Assembly: GCA_903858015.1 (NCBI GenBank)
Contig: CAIOGZ010000092.1
Span: forward strand, 1-64,000
Direction of reading: 5' to 3'
DNA length: 64,000 nucleotides
Origin: an uncultured cyanobacterium
GTDB lineage: Bacteria; Cyanobacteriota; Cyanobacteriia; PCC-6307; Cyanobiaceae
Of the stretch, positions 17,817 through 27,060 are shown one piece after another. The position numbers and the translations under genes were made by a program. The stretch's first letter is position 1. Every line of letters starts with the position of its first letter. The notes below the pieces were generated by a model. It had not been told where the DNA came from, ran no database searches, and saw only the letters and a program-made list of their open reading frames with translations.

Positions 17817-18760
17817 GGCGAGCCTGCCGACAAACGGCGCTGCAGCGCATGGTGCCACATGCTGGCCAGCCCTTCGGCCAGGGGGAAGGCGGGCTGCCAT
17901 CCCGTGGCAGCCTCAAGCTTGGCCGGATCGAGCACGTTGGCCGCAACGTCAAAGGGCCGTTCGGGCAGATGGGTTACGTTGACACCAAAACCATCGGCCG
18001 CGGCCAGGCTTTCAAGCAAGCGAAGCAAATCAAGGTTGGAAGCCCCGATACCGGTACCGAGATTATAGATCTCACCAACTTTTCCCCGTTCCAAAGCCGC
18101 CACGATGCCAGCGGCGACGTCAGCCACATGGATGTAATCACGCACAGTTCCCTGGGCCCCATAGATCTCCACGCTTTGGCCTCGCTGAATTGCATCAATC
18201 GCTGCCGCCATAAATCCCTGCCCAACACCGGTACGCTGGTTTTCACCATAGGCATTCGCAGGCCGAACGATCAGAACCGGAAGATCCATGGTGGCATGGA
18301 ACATTCGCGCATAGGAATCAATCGTGAGCTTGGTGATGCCATAGGGACTGATTGGATTGGTGGGATGATCTTCCCTAATCGGCAGTGATTGCGGCGCCCC
18401 GTAGACCGTACCGCCGGAGGAAACGTTTAGCAACCTCCGCGCCCCCGCTTGGGCGACTTCCTGCAACAGGGCTACATTGGCGGGCAGATTGGAGATCAAG
18501 TCAAAGGTTGGATCGCCAAAGCTTGTTTTCGGAACGGTGGAATAGGCCAGGTTCACTACATCACAACCCGGATTCAGCAAGGAGCGAAGTAGGCCAAGAT
18601 TCGCGTAATCCCCCTGCACATAGCGACAGCCAGGCAGCAAACACCTGGACTCTCCCGGGCCCCGACCGAGAATCACCACCTCACGGCCGGCCTCGACCAA
18701 AAGCCTTGACACCTCGCTGCCGATGAAGCCGGCACCGCCAATGACGAGCGTATGGGGCAT
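17813..18760 (-). CDS. NAD-dependent epimerase/dehydratase (extended SDR)
   Basis: Extended short-chain dehydrogenase, 315 residues, probably acting on a nucleotide sugar. The cofactor loop GGAGFIGSEV starts at residue 8, VSSGGTVYG carries the catalytic serine, YGITK the catalytic Tyr/Lys, and RPANAYGENQ plus GTVRDYIHVADVA follow as in GalE-like and GDP-sugar enzymes. Its base composition is less GC-rich than cobH and holA. It lies inside an otherwise standard cobH-holA neighbourhood, which suggests an inserted surface-sugar gene. The stop overlaps the probable TTG start of cobH. The precise sugar is not determinable. Confidence 0.87.
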   Translation of the reverse strand: MPHTLVIGGAGFIGSEVSRLLVEAGREVVILGRGPGESRCLLPGCRYVQGDYANLGLLRSLLNPGCDVVNLAYSTVPKTSFGDPTFDLISNLPANVALLQEVAQAGARRLLNVSSGGTVYGAPQSLPIREDHPTNPISPYGITKLTIDSYARMFHATMDLPVLIVRPANAYGENQRTGVGQGFMAAAIDAIQRGQSVEIYGAQGTVRDYIHVADVAAGIVAALERGKVGEIYNLGTGIGASNLDLLRLLESLAAADGFGVNVTHLPERPFDVAANVLDPAKLEAATGWQPAFPLAEGLASMWHHALQRRLSAGSP

Positions 18761-18811
18761 CGGGGGCCTTGACGTTGTCAGGCCATGATCGCGCTACCTC
18801 GGGCTGGCTGC

Positions 18812-19813
18812 ATGCCCATCCACCTCTACTGGGGCGACGACGAAGCCGCCCGCAACCGCGCCGTGGAGGCCCTCGTGGCACAGCTGGTGGATCCGGCCTG
18901 GGCCGCGATCAACCTCAGCCGCCTGGACGGCAACGACGCAACCCAGGCGGGCCAGGCCCTGGAGGAGGCCCGCACGCCCCCCTTTGGCGGCGGGGCGCGC
19001 CTGGTGGTGCTGCAACGCAGCCCGTTCTGCAGCCAGTGCCCGGCTGAGCTAGCCGAACGGCTGGACGCCAGCCTGTCCCTGATTCCGCCCCACTGCCACC
19101 TGGTGCTGGTGAGCGGGGGCAAACCCGATGCCCGCCTGCGCACCACCAAGGCGCTCAAGAAGGTGGCCGCAGAACACAGCTTCCAGTTGCCGGCCATCTG
19201 GGATAGCGGCGGACAGATCGAGCTGGTGGAGCGCACGGCCCGGGAGCTCGGCTTGCGCCTGGAGCCGGCGGCGGCCGAGGCCCTGGCGGAGGCGATCGGC
19301 AGCGATAGCGCCAGGCTGGCCTCCGAACTGGAGAAGCTGGCCCTGTTTGCCGCAGCCCCAGGACCTGGCGGCCCGAATCGCCAGGGCGCGGCGATCGGCG
19401 TGGCCGCGGTCGAAGCCTTGGTGGGCGGCCGCAGCACCAGCAGCCTGGCGGTGGGGGATGCCCTGCTGGCCGGCCAACCGGCCGACGCCATTGCCCTGGT
19501 GGATGCGCTGCTGGCCGCCAACGAACCAGCCCTGCGGATCGTGGCCGCCCTCAGCAGCCAGATCCGGGGGTGGATCTGGGTGGCCCTGCTGGAGCAGCAA
19601 GGCGAGCAGGACGTGGCCGTGATCGCCAAGGCGGCTGGCATCGGCAACCCCAAGCGGATCTACGTGATGCGCAAACAACTCCGCGGCCGCAGGCCGGGCA
19701 GCCTGGTCTGCTTGCTGGGCCAGGTGCTGGAGGTGGAGGCGGCGCTGAAGCGGGGGGCCGATCCCGGCGAGGCCTTCCGCGACGGATTCCTGCTGTCCCA
19801 ACCGGAAGCCTGA
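18812..19813 (+). CDS. holA: DNA polymerase III subunit delta
   Basis: Clamp-loader delta subunit, which opens the sliding clamp during DNA replication. The protein is 333 residues, starting MPIHLYWGDDE, the normal N-terminus of this family; an upstream ATG at 18785 would add nine residues. ALEEARTPPFGGGARLVVLQ matches the domain I strand and clamp-contact region. AEAIGSDSARLASELEKLAL and ALVGGRSTSSLAVGDALLAG match domains II-III of HolA. Divergent from the epimerase with 51 bases between starts, followed by lysC on the same strand. Confidence 0.93.
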   Translation: MPIHLYWGDDEAARNRAVEALVAQLVDPAWAAINLSRLDGNDATQAGQALEEARTPPFGGGARLVVLQRSPFCSQCPAELAERLDASLSLIPPHCHLVLVSGGKPDARLRTTKALKKVAAEHSFQLPAIWDSGGQIELVERTARELGLRLEPAAAEALAEAIGSDSARLASELEKLALFAAAPGPGGPNRQGAAIGVAAVEALVGGRSTSSLAVGDALLAGQPADAIALVDALLAANEPALRIVAALSSQIRGWIWVALLEQQGEQDVAVIAKAAGIGNPKRIYVMRKQLRGRRPGSLVCLLGQVLEVEAALKRGADPGEAFRDGFLLSQPEA

Positions 19814-19965
19814 GCCCCCCGGATCCCTGGCCGAACAGCAAGCCGGCTGCCAGGGCGTCGATGCGAGCGGGGCGGCTGAGACGGGGCCGCTGTGACGGGG
19901 CCGCTGAACTAGGGACGCTTCCGGCTGACACGGATAATCGAAGCCATCCCCCCCAGCCTCCCCCG

Positions 19966-21840
19966 ATGGGCCTGCTCGTCCAGAAGTTCGGAGGCACCTC
20001 CGTGGCCGATGTGGAGCGGATCCAGGCTGTGGCCCAGCGGATCGCGGCCAGCCGAGAGCAGGGCCACGATCTGGTGATTGTGGTCTCAGCGATGGGCCAC
20101 ACCACCGATGAACTCAACGGCCTGGCCCGGGCGATCAGCGCCGATCCTCCCCGGCGCGAACTGGACATGCTGCTGGCCACCGGCGAACAGGTGTCGATTG
20201 CCCTGTTGGCGATGGCCCTCCATGCCCTGGGGGTGGCGGCGGTTTCGATGACGGGCCCCCAGGTGGGCATCGTGACCGAATCAGCCCACGGCCGGGCCCG
20301 CATCCTGGAGGTCCGCACCGATCGCCTGCGGCGCCTGCTGGACGACGGCCAAGTGGTGGTGGTGGCCGGCTTCCAGGGCACCAGCAGCGGCGCCGGCGGC
20401 ACCCCCGAGATCACCACCCTGGGCCGGGGCGGCTCCGACACCTCCGCGGTGGCCCTAGCCGCTGCCCTGGGGGCCGATGCCTGCGAGATCTACACCGATG
20501 TGCCAGGCGTGCTCACCACCGACCCGCGCAAGGTCAGCGATGCCCAGCTGATGGAATCGGTGAGCTGCGACGAAATGCTGGAACTGGCCAGCCTCGGTGC
20601 CGCCGTGCTCCACCCCCGGGCCGTGGAAATTGCCCGCAACTACGGCGTCCCCCTGGTGGTGCGCTCCAGCTGGAGCGATGCCCCCGGCACCCGCCTCACC
20701 AGCGGCAGCGCCCGACCGATCGGCAGCGAAGGGCTGGAGCTGGGTCGACCGGTGGATGGGGCCCAACTGGAGGAGAACCAGGCGGTGCTGGCCCTGGCCC
20801 ATGTGCCCGACCGACCGGGGGTGGCCGCCGCCCTGTTCGAAGCCCTCGGCAAGGCCGGCCTCAACGTGGACCTGATCGTGCAGGCCACCCACGAAGGCAA
20901 TAGCAACGACATCGCCTTCACCTTGGCCAGCAACCAGCTGGACACGGCGATCACGGTCTGCCGCGACCTGCTGGCCGCGCTCGGAGCCGATGGCGCCCAG
21001 CTCAGCCACCAGGCGGGGATGGCCAAGCTCAGCATCTCCGGCGCCGGGATCATGGGCAGGCCGGGGGTCGCGGCCCGGCTGTTTGACAGCCTCTCCCGGC
21101 TGGGCATCAACCTGCGGCTGATCGCCACCAGCGAGGTGAAGGTGAGCTGCCTGGTGGAGGGCCATCAGGGGGCCAAGGCGCTGCGGGCGGCCGCCAGCGC
21201 CTTCGAACTGACCGAGCAGCAGCTGCGGCAAGCCCCGCCAGCCTGTAGCCCCAGCAGTGCCGCCGTCTGCGGCGTGGCCCTCGACCGCGACCAGGTGCAG
21301 GTGGCGGTGCGCGGCGTACCCGACCAGCCCGGCGCGGCGGCGGCGATCTGCCGGGCCCTGGCCGATGCCGGCATCAGCCTCGACGCCATCGTCCAATCCG
21401 AGCGCACCCACGGGCTAGCGCCCGCGCTCAGCCGCGACATGGGCTTCATCCTCAAACGTGATGACCGTCCCGGCGCCGAGCGGGCCCTGGCCCCGGTGCT
21501 GGCCAGCTGGCCCGGCGCCCGCTTCGAACAGGGGGCCGCCATCGCCCGGGTGAGCGCGGTGGGGGCGGGGATGGCCTGCACCGCCGGCACGGCGGCCCGC
21601 ATGTTCCGCAGCCTGGCCGCGGCGGGGATCAACATCGAGCTGATCGCCACCAGCGAAATCCGCACCAGCTGCGTGGTGGCCGAAGCGGATGGCATCCGGG
21701 CCCTACAGGCGGTGCATGGCGCCTTCGGCCTAGGGGGGAGCACCCAGCACGAAGCCGAGGGTACGGAAGCACCGCAGACAGAAGCCGGCGGTGGATCGCC
21801 GCTCAGGCCTTGCCCACCAGCTTCTGGCGCAGCCCCTTGA
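19966..21840 (+). CDS. lysC: aspartate kinase
   Basis: First enzyme of the aspartate pathway to lysine, threonine and methionine, phosphorylating L-aspartate. The start [20 protein letters not shown] is canonical. The frame is open upstream to 19570, but this ATG gives the family N-terminus. The kinase domain spans about 1-260 ([31 protein letters not shown]). The remaining 350 residues hold repeated ACT units ([73 protein letters not shown]), the four-ACT form usual in cyanobacteria and indicating feedback control. Its last 38 bases overlap uvrB on the opposite strand. Confidence 0.96.
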   Translation: MGLLVQKFGGTSVADVERIQAVAQRIAASREQGHDLVIVVSAMGHTTDELNGLARAISADPPRRELDMLLATGEQVSIALLAMALHALGVAAVSMTGPQVGIVTESAHGRARILEVRTDRLRRLLDDGQVVVVAGFQGTSSGAGGTPEITTLGRGGSDTSAVALAAALGADACEIYTDVPGVLTTDPRKVSDAQLMESVSCDEMLELASLGAAVLHPRAVEIARNYGVPLVVRSSWSDAPGTRLTSGSARPIGSEGLELGRPVDGAQLEENQAVLALAHVPDRPGVAAALFEALGKAGLNVDLIVQATHEGNSNDIAFTLASNQLDTAITVCRDLLAALGADGAQLSHQAGMAKLSISGAGIMGRPGVAARLFDSLSRLGINLRLIATSEVKVSCLVEGHQGAKALRAAASAFELTEQQLRQAPPACSPSSAAVCGVALDRDQVQVAVRGVPDQPGAAAAICRALADAGISLDAIVQSERTHGLAPALSRDMGFILKRDDRPGAERALAPVLASWPGARFEQGAAIARVSAVGAGMACTAGTAARMFRSLAAAGINIELIATSEIRTSCVVAEADGIRALQAVHGAFGLGGSTQHEAEGTEAPQTEAGGGSPLRPCPPASGAAP

Positions 21841-23809
21841 TCCGATCGCGCAGGTTGGCCGCCGTCTCGAACTCCAGGTTCTTCGCCGCCGCCTTCATCT
21901 TGTCCTCCAGCTGGGTGATCAGCTCCGGCAGGGCATCGAGGGGCACCCCATCGTGGGCGGCCTGGTCGACGGCCTCCTCCAACTGCTCGTCATTGAGCCG
22001 GCGGGACACCTCGAGGAAAGCCAGGATCGCGTTGCCGGCGCGCTTGCCAGCGGGCGTGGGGGTGATGCCGTGCTTGACATTGTGGGCGTGCTGGATGGCC
22101 CGGCGGCGTTCGGTTTCCGTAATCGCCTTCAGCATCGAATCGGTGAGGTTGTCGGCATAGAGCAGGGCCTTGCCCTCCACATGGCGGGCGGCACGGCCGA
22201 TGGTCTGGATCAAGGAGCGCTCGGCCCGCAGGAAGCCCTCTTTATCGGCATCGAGGATCGCCACCAGCGACACCTCCGGTAGATCCAGGCCTTCGCGCAG
22301 CAGGTTCACCCCCACCAGCACGTCGTAGCTGCCGTTGCGGAGGTCCTGGATGATCTCGATCCGCTCGATCGAGTGGATCTCCGAGTGGAGATAGCGCACC
22401 CGCACGCCATTTTCGGCCAGGTAATCGGTGAGATCTTCAGCCATGCGCTTGGTGAGGGTGGTGATCAACACCCGCTCCTGCTTGTCGGCCCGAACCCGGA
22501 TCTCCCCCAGCAGATCATCCACCTGGCCATCGGTGGGTCGCACCTCCACGATCGGATCCAGCACGCCGGTGGGGCGAATCACCTGCTCGGCCACATGCCC
22601 CTGGCTCTGGGCCAGCTCCCAGGCCCCGGGGGTGGCGCTGACGAAGATGGTTTGCTTGGCCTTCTCCCAGAACTCCTCCCCCTTGAGGGGGCGGTTGTCG
22701 GCGGCACTGGGCAGGCGGAAGCCATGCTCGATCAACACCTGCTTGCGGCTCTGGTCGCCGTTGTACATGGCCTGCAACTGGGAGCAGGTCACGTGGCTTT
22801 CATCCACCACCAACAGCCAGTCGTCGGGGAAGTAATCAATCAGGCATTCCGGTGGCGTGCCAGCCGGCCGCCCGGCCAGGTGACGGGCATAATTTTCGAC
22901 GCCATTGCAATAGCCAACCTGCTCCAGCATTTCCAGGTCGTAGGTGGTGCGCTGCTCCAGCCGCTGGGCCTCCAGCAGACGACCCTGGAGATTGAGCAGA
23001 TCGAGCCGATCGCGCAGCTCGGCGCGGATCTCCTGGATCGCCCCCTCCAGCCGCTCCTTTGGGGTCACAAAGTGCTTGGCCGGATAGATATTGATGGTTT
23101 CCAGGCTCTGCAGAATCTCGCCGCTGGTGGGATCCACGTAGCGAATCGCCTCGACCTCGTCGCCAAACAGCTCGATCCGCACCAACCGATCTTCATAGGC
23201 CGGGCCAATCTCCAGCACATCGCCGCGAACCCGAAAGCGGCCCCGGGCGATCTCGATGTCGTTGCGAGTGTATTGGTTATTCACCAATTCCCGCAGCGAA
23301 GCGCGCAGGTCGAGGCTTTCGCCCACCCGAAACGGCACGGCAGCCTTGAGGTATTCCGAGGGAATTCCGAGGCCATAGATGCAGCTGATCGAGGCCACTA
23401 CAATGACATCCTTACGCTCAAACAGGGAGCGGGTGGCAGAATGGCGCAGCATATCGATCTCTTCATTGATCGATGCCGTTTTGGCTATATAGGTATCCGA
23501 AACTGGTACGTAGGCCTCGGGTTGATAGTAATCGTAATAGGATATAAAGTATTCAACGGCGTTGTTCGGAAAGAACTCACGCAGTTCGTTGCAGAGCTGG
23601 GCCGCCAGGGTTTTGTTATGGGCCAGCACCAAAGTGGGCCGCCCGGTGTGGGCGATCACATTGGCGATCGAGAAGGTCTTGCCCGTGCCGGTGGCCCCTA
23701 GCAGGGTCTGGTAGCGGTCGCCAGCCTCCACCCCTGCCGTCAGGGCCGCGATCGCCGTGGGTTGGTCCCCCTTGGGCTCGTAGGGGGCGTGGAGCTGGAA
23801 CGGAACCAT
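21803..23809 (-). CDS. uvrB: excinuclease ABC subunit B
   Basis: DNA damage verification subunit of the UvrABC nucleotide excision repair complex; 668 residues, full length. Walker [17 protein letters not shown] is near residue 37, the damage-inserting beta-hairpin region [12 protein letters not shown] near 93, and VDESHVT the DEAD-like box. Helicase motifs include [14 protein letters not shown] and [18 protein letters not shown]-terminal UVR motif ([20 protein letters not shown]) binds UvrC. The 3' end overlaps the convergent lysC by 38 bases. Confidence 0.97.
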   Translation of the reverse strand: MVPFQLHAPYEPKGDQPTAIAALTAGVEAGDRYQTLLGATGTGKTFSIANVIAHTGRPTLVLAHNKTLAAQLCNELREFFPNNAVEYFISYYDYYQPEAYVPVSDTYIAKTASINEEIDMLRHSATRSLFERKDVIVVASISCIYGLGIPSEYLKAAVPFRVGESLDLRASLRELVNNQYTRNDIEIARGRFRVRGDVLEIGPAYEDRLVRIELFGDEVEAIRYVDPTSGEILQSLETINIYPAKHFVTPKERLEGAIQEIRAELRDRLDLLNLQGRLLEAQRLEQRTTYDLEMLEQVGYCNGVENYARHLAGRPAGTPPECLIDYFPDDWLLVVDESHVTCSQLQAMYNGDQSRKQVLIEHGFRLPSAADNRPLKGEEFWEKAKQTIFVSATPGAWELAQSQGHVAEQVIRPTGVLDPIVEVRPTDGQVDDLLGEIRVRADKQERVLITTLTKRMAEDLTDYLAENGVRVRYLHSEIHSIERIEIIQDLRNGSYDVLVGVNLLREGLDLPEVSLVAILDADKEGFLRAERSLIQTIGRAARHVEGKALLYADNLTDSMLKAITETERRRAIQHAHNVKHGITPTPAGKRAGNAILAFLEVSRRLNDEQLEEAVDQAAHDGVPLDALPELITQLEDKMKAAAKNLEFETAANLRDRIKGLRQKLVGKA

Positions 23810-23907
23810 CTCTCCATTGTCCTTGAAATCGCCGCCTGGCGTGGAGGGGGGTGAACCGGAAACCCCTCCCTGCCGCCTGGGCTAGCGCATCGAACCCAGC
23901 AGCAAGA

Positions 23908-24336
23908 TCAACCCAGCGCCGGTCCGCCAACCAGGCCCATCGCCCGCAGCAGCGGCACATGCAGGCCGAGCGAGCGCAGGGCGATGAAGCTCAGCACGCT
24001 GTAGACAAGGGCGCCGGTGGCAGCGCTGAACAGGCCATTGCGAAGCCGGAAACCCTGGATCAGCCAGGCCGTGAAGCCGAACAGCAGGATCGAGATCAAC
24101 CACTCAAACAGAAAGCCCAGCGGCAGCAGGCCACCCAAGGTGGTGACCATCCTGAGCGGGGCCAGCAGGAGGCGCAGGGGCCAAACCAACACGGTGCCAG
24201 CCAGGCCAATCACCAGGGCCGACACCAGGGCGATCGGAAAGTTCACCATCTCCACCCCCAGGGGTAGGCGGGTGATCAGCAGGAGGATGGCTGCCCGCAC
24301 CGGCCATTGCAGTAGCCAGACGAGGGAATGGCCCAT
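23908..24336 (-). CDS. phage-holin-family (superfamily IV) membrane protein
   Basis: Membrane protein of 142 residues with four hydrophobic segments (LLQWPVRAAILLLITRLPLG, FPIALVSALVIGLAGTVLV, LLPLGFLFEWLISILLFGF and SAATGALVYSVLSFIALRS). The arrangement fits the four-helix phage holin family conserved in cyanobacteria and actinobacteria, where it is a chromosomal gene of unknown role rather than a lysis protein. There is no phage gene nearby. Same strand as uvrB and the ycf23 gene, about 100 bases from each. Confidence 0.72.
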   Translation of the reverse strand: MGHSLVWLLQWPVRAAILLLITRLPLGVEMVNFPIALVSALVIGLAGTVLVWPLRLLLAPLRMVTTLGGLLPLGFLFEWLISILLFGFTAWLIQGFRLRNGLFSAATGALVYSVLSFIALRSLGLHVPLLRAMGLVGGPALG

Positions 24337-24437
24337 GGATAGCCTTCAACAATCATGTCGAGCTTAAGGGTAGGTGGCCGAGCGCAAGCCCACAACCCAC
24401 GCCTTAACCCCACCCCCAGACCGGCGCTAGAGCGCCC

Positions 24438-25241
24438 TCAGGCCTGGGCCGCAACCCCAGCGCCGCCACCAACCAGCCGCGCTGGGGCCTCGATCGCCTC
24501 CCGCAGGCCCCGCACCACCGCCACCATGGCCAGCGGATCGCCCAGCCGGTTCACCACCGATCCCACCCCGACGCCGGAGGCGCCGGCGGCCAGGGCCAGC
24601 GGCACGGTCACGGCCGAAAGACCGGAGGCGCACAGTACGGGCAGGGGCTCAGGGCTGGCCGCCGCCAGGGCGCGGCTGATCGCATGGGCGGCGGCCAGGG
24701 TGGGGGCAGCCTTCTCGATCAGGCCCAGGCTACCGGCGCTGAACGGCCGGGCGCTGGTGCCGCCCTCGGTCTGGATCAGGTCGGCACCGGCGGCCTGGAG
24801 ATCAACGGCGAGCTGCTCCTGCTGGTCGAGGGGCAGCCGATGGGGCACCGTGACCGAGAGCACCACAGCAGGCAACAGGGCCCGGCTGCGGCGGGTCAAC
24901 TCCAGCACCTCGGCGGCGCTGAAGACGCGGCCTTGGGCATAGAAGGCATCGAAGTTGCCGATCTCCACCATGGTGGCTCCGGCGGCTACGGCGGCGGCGA
25001 AGAGCTCGGGATCCACGGCGGACACGCAGATCGGCAGCTGGGGGCAGGCCGCCGCCACCGCCTTAACCAGGCTCGGATCGCAGGCGATGTCCACGAGGTC
25101 GGCGCCACCGGCGGCGGCGGCACGGGCGATCGACAGCACCGAAGCCTGGTCGAAGTTGGTGAGGCCGGCGATCACCTTGAGCAACCGACGCCCAGCGATC
25201 GCCTGCCGCAGGATTGGGGGCAGGCTGGTGAAACGCGACAT
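24438..25241 (-). CDS. ycf23: DUF561/Ycf23 family protein
   Basis: Predicted TIM-barrel protein of about 267 residues (DUF561), homologous to plastid Ycf23; molecular function unknown. LLKVIAGLTNFD, AGGADLVDIACDPSLV, PICVSAVDPELFAAAV, GATMVEIGNFDAFY and LIQTEGGTSARPF are typical. The frame is open upstream to 25382, but that part is Ala/Gly-rich and overlaps tilS, so I chose ATG 25241 (MSRFTSLPPILRQA); ATG 25253 is an alternative. Divergent from tilS with 35 bases between starts. Confidence 0.88.
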   Translation of the reverse strand: MSRFTSLPPILRQAIAGRRLLKVIAGLTNFDQASVLSIARAAAAGGADLVDIACDPSLVKAVAAACPQLPICVSAVDPELFAAAVAAGATMVEIGNFDAFYAQGRVFSAAEVLELTRRSRALLPAVVLSVTVPHRLPLDQQEQLAVDLQAAGADLIQTEGGTSARPFSAGSLGLIEKAAPTLAAAHAISRALAAASPEPLPVLCASGLSAVTVPLALAAGASGVGVGSVVNRLGDPLAMVAVVRGLREAIEAPARLVGGGAGVAAQA

Positions 25242-25276
25242 CGGAAGCAACATCGGAAGCCATTGGAAGTCCTGGC

Positions 25277-26308
25277 GTGATTGTCCCATCCGAAGCCGCT
25301 GCAGCCGGCTGGAGTCCCCACCACCTGCGGCTGCACCGCCACCTGCTGCGCCAGCCGCTGCTCCTGCCCCCGGGGGCGCCACTGCTGCTGGCGGTGTCAG
25401 GGGGCCAGGATTCGATGGCCCTCACCGCCCTGCTCCACGACCTGAGCCGCCTGCACCACTGGCCGTTGACCCTCTGGCACGGCGACCACGGCTGGCGGCC
25501 CGAATCGGCGGCCCAGGCCCGGCAACTGGCGACCTGGGCGCAGCAGCGCAGCCTCGCCTTTGATCTGGAGCGGGCCGATCCAGCCCCGGCCGGAGAAGCT
25601 GCGGCGCGGCAATGGCGCTACGACTGCCTGCAGCGGCTGGCGGCGGCGCGCGGTTGCCGCCATGTGGTGACGGCCCACACCGGCAGCGACCGGGCCGAAA
25701 CCCTGCTGCTCAACCTGGCCCGGGGCAGCCACCACCGCGGTCTGGCCAGCTTGCCCGCCCTGCGGCCCCTTGCGGCCCCAGCCCTGCTGGTGCGGCCCCT
25801 GTTGCCGTTCAGCCGGCAGGACACCGCCAGGATCTGCCGCGAACTGGCGCTGCCGATCTGGGAGGACGGGACGAATCTCGATGCCAGGTTTGGGCGCAAC
25901 CGGATCCGGGCCGAGGTGATGCCGGTGCTGGAGCAGCTCCATCCCGGGGCCGGACGGCGGATCGGCGCCCTGGCCCAAAGGCTGGAGGAGGAACTGCACG
26001 ACCAGGATGAACTGGTGGCCCTAGCCCTCCAGTCCCTCCGCCCGCCCCGGGATCCCGGCGGTCGGGTGCTGTTGCGCCCCGGCCTCGCCCAGCTCGGCCG
26101 CGCCAACCGCCGCCGGCTGCTGCAGCACTGGCTCGTGGCCCAGGGCGCTCCGGCGCTGACGGGGCGCAATCTGGATGACCTAGCCGCCCGGCTTGATCGG
26201 CAGCGGGGTCCTGGCCAACAGAATCTGGCCGCTGGCTGGCTGTTGCACTGGGATCGGAGCACACTGGTGCTCCAGTGCCCCGCAGCCCCCGATCCCGGCC
26301 ATGGCTGA
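25277..26308 (+). CDS. tilS: tRNA(Ile)-lysidine synthetase
   Basis: Modifies C34 of the CAU-anticodon isoleucine tRNA to lysidine so that it reads AUA. The PP-loop LAVSGGQDSMAL is near residue 38, WHGDHGWRPES and TAHTGSDRAETLLLNLARG follow, and RNRIRAEVMPVLEQLHPG matches the TilS N-domain end. The 343-residue length fits the short cyanobacterial form with a reduced C-terminal domain. GTG or ATG use near the start is uncertain. The next gene starts inside its last codons. Confidence 0.93.
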   Translation: MIVPSEAAAAGWSPHHLRLHRHLLRQPLLLPPGAPLLLAVSGGQDSMALTALLHDLSRLHHWPLTLWHGDHGWRPESAAQARQLATWAQQRSLAFDLERADPAPAGEAAARQWRYDCLQRLAAARGCRHVVTAHTGSDRAETLLLNLARGSHHRGLASLPALRPLAAPALLVRPLLPFSRQDTARICRELALPIWEDGTNLDARFGRNRIRAEVMPVLEQLHPGAGRRIGALAQRLEEELHDQDELVALALQSLRPPRDPGGRVLLRPGLAQLGRANRRRLLQHWLVAQGAPALTGRNLDDLAARLDRQRGPGQQNLAAGWLLHWDRSTLVLQCPAAPDPGHG

Positions 26309-27035
26309 ATCCGCCCCTGCCCACGACCCAGCTGCCCGCTATCGAGCCCTGGAGCGGGCCTACACCGAAGACCGCTGGCCTGATGTGCTGCGCGACGGGG
26401 AAACCCTGATCGCGGCCCTGCAGGAGCAGCGCGATGGCAACAGCGAGGACCTACGCAGCCGGGCCCAGTTGCTGCTGGGGCACGCCTATCTCTACGGCCT
26501 GCGGACCCCCGCCTCAGCCCGCGCCTACTACCAAGCCGTGCTGGCCGGCCCGGCCAATGCTGAATTGCATCGCCTCGCCGCAGCGGCCCTTCAGTATTGC
26601 CAGCCCGTCTCCCCTGGGGCCTGCCCCGACCCAGGGCAGCCCCAGCCAGCAGCAGTGCAACAGCAGCCAACGGCTAACGAGCCCCCTGCCGACAAGCTGG
26701 CGGCCAGCGGCCAGATTGATCCATTTCTGGCCAGCGTGGCAAAGGCGGCGAAACGACCAACCACGGCGCTACCTCGCCCCCCCCTGGCCACCCCCTGGCT
26801 GGTGGCCGAGGTGGCTGAGGAGTTGGAGCTTGGGGCGGAGACGGAGCTGGAGGTGGTGCTGGAACCGGAACTGCTGGAAGTGGTCCAGGCCGATCCCAGC
26901 CTGGTGGAGGAGCTGGAGATCATCGCCACTCAACCGCAGGGATCAGGAGCGGCTCGCCCCAGCGATCCAGATGCCAACCTCAACGACCCGGAGCTGCTGG
27001 CCGGCCTGCTGCGGGTCGTTGTTGGGGCGCCCTGA
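26301..27035 (+). CDS. hypothetical protein, acidic, TPR-like N-terminus
   Basis: Protein of 244 residues starting at ATG 26301, which overlaps the tilS stop by eight bases. The first 100 residues (YRALERAYTEDRWPDVL, LLGHAYLYGLRTPASARAYY) look like tetratricopeptide-type helical pairs. A Gln/Pro linker leads to a strongly acidic C-terminus with runs such as EVAEELELGAETELEVVLE. No enzyme motif is visible. Coupling to tilS suggests co-expression, not necessarily shared function. I do not recognise the family beyond its occurrence as a conserved cyanobacterial neighbour type. Confidence 0.7.
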   Translation: MAESAPAHDPAARYRALERAYTEDRWPDVLRDGETLIAALQEQRDGNSEDLRSRAQLLLGHAYLYGLRTPASARAYYQAVLAGPANAELHRLAAAALQYCQPVSPGACPDPGQPQPAAVQQQPTANEPPADKLAASGQIDPFLASVAKAAKRPTTALPRPPLATPWLVAEVAEELELGAETELEVVLEPELLEVVQADPSLVEELEIIATQPQGSGAARPSDPDANLNDPELLAGLLRVVVGAP

Positions 27036-27060
27036 GCTGGGCGCCCTGGGCTTGAGGGCC

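Noticed and set aside
22373-23701. 442-codon open frame antisense to uvrB
   Set aside because: Composition and lack of motifs are those of an antisense shadow of uvrB.
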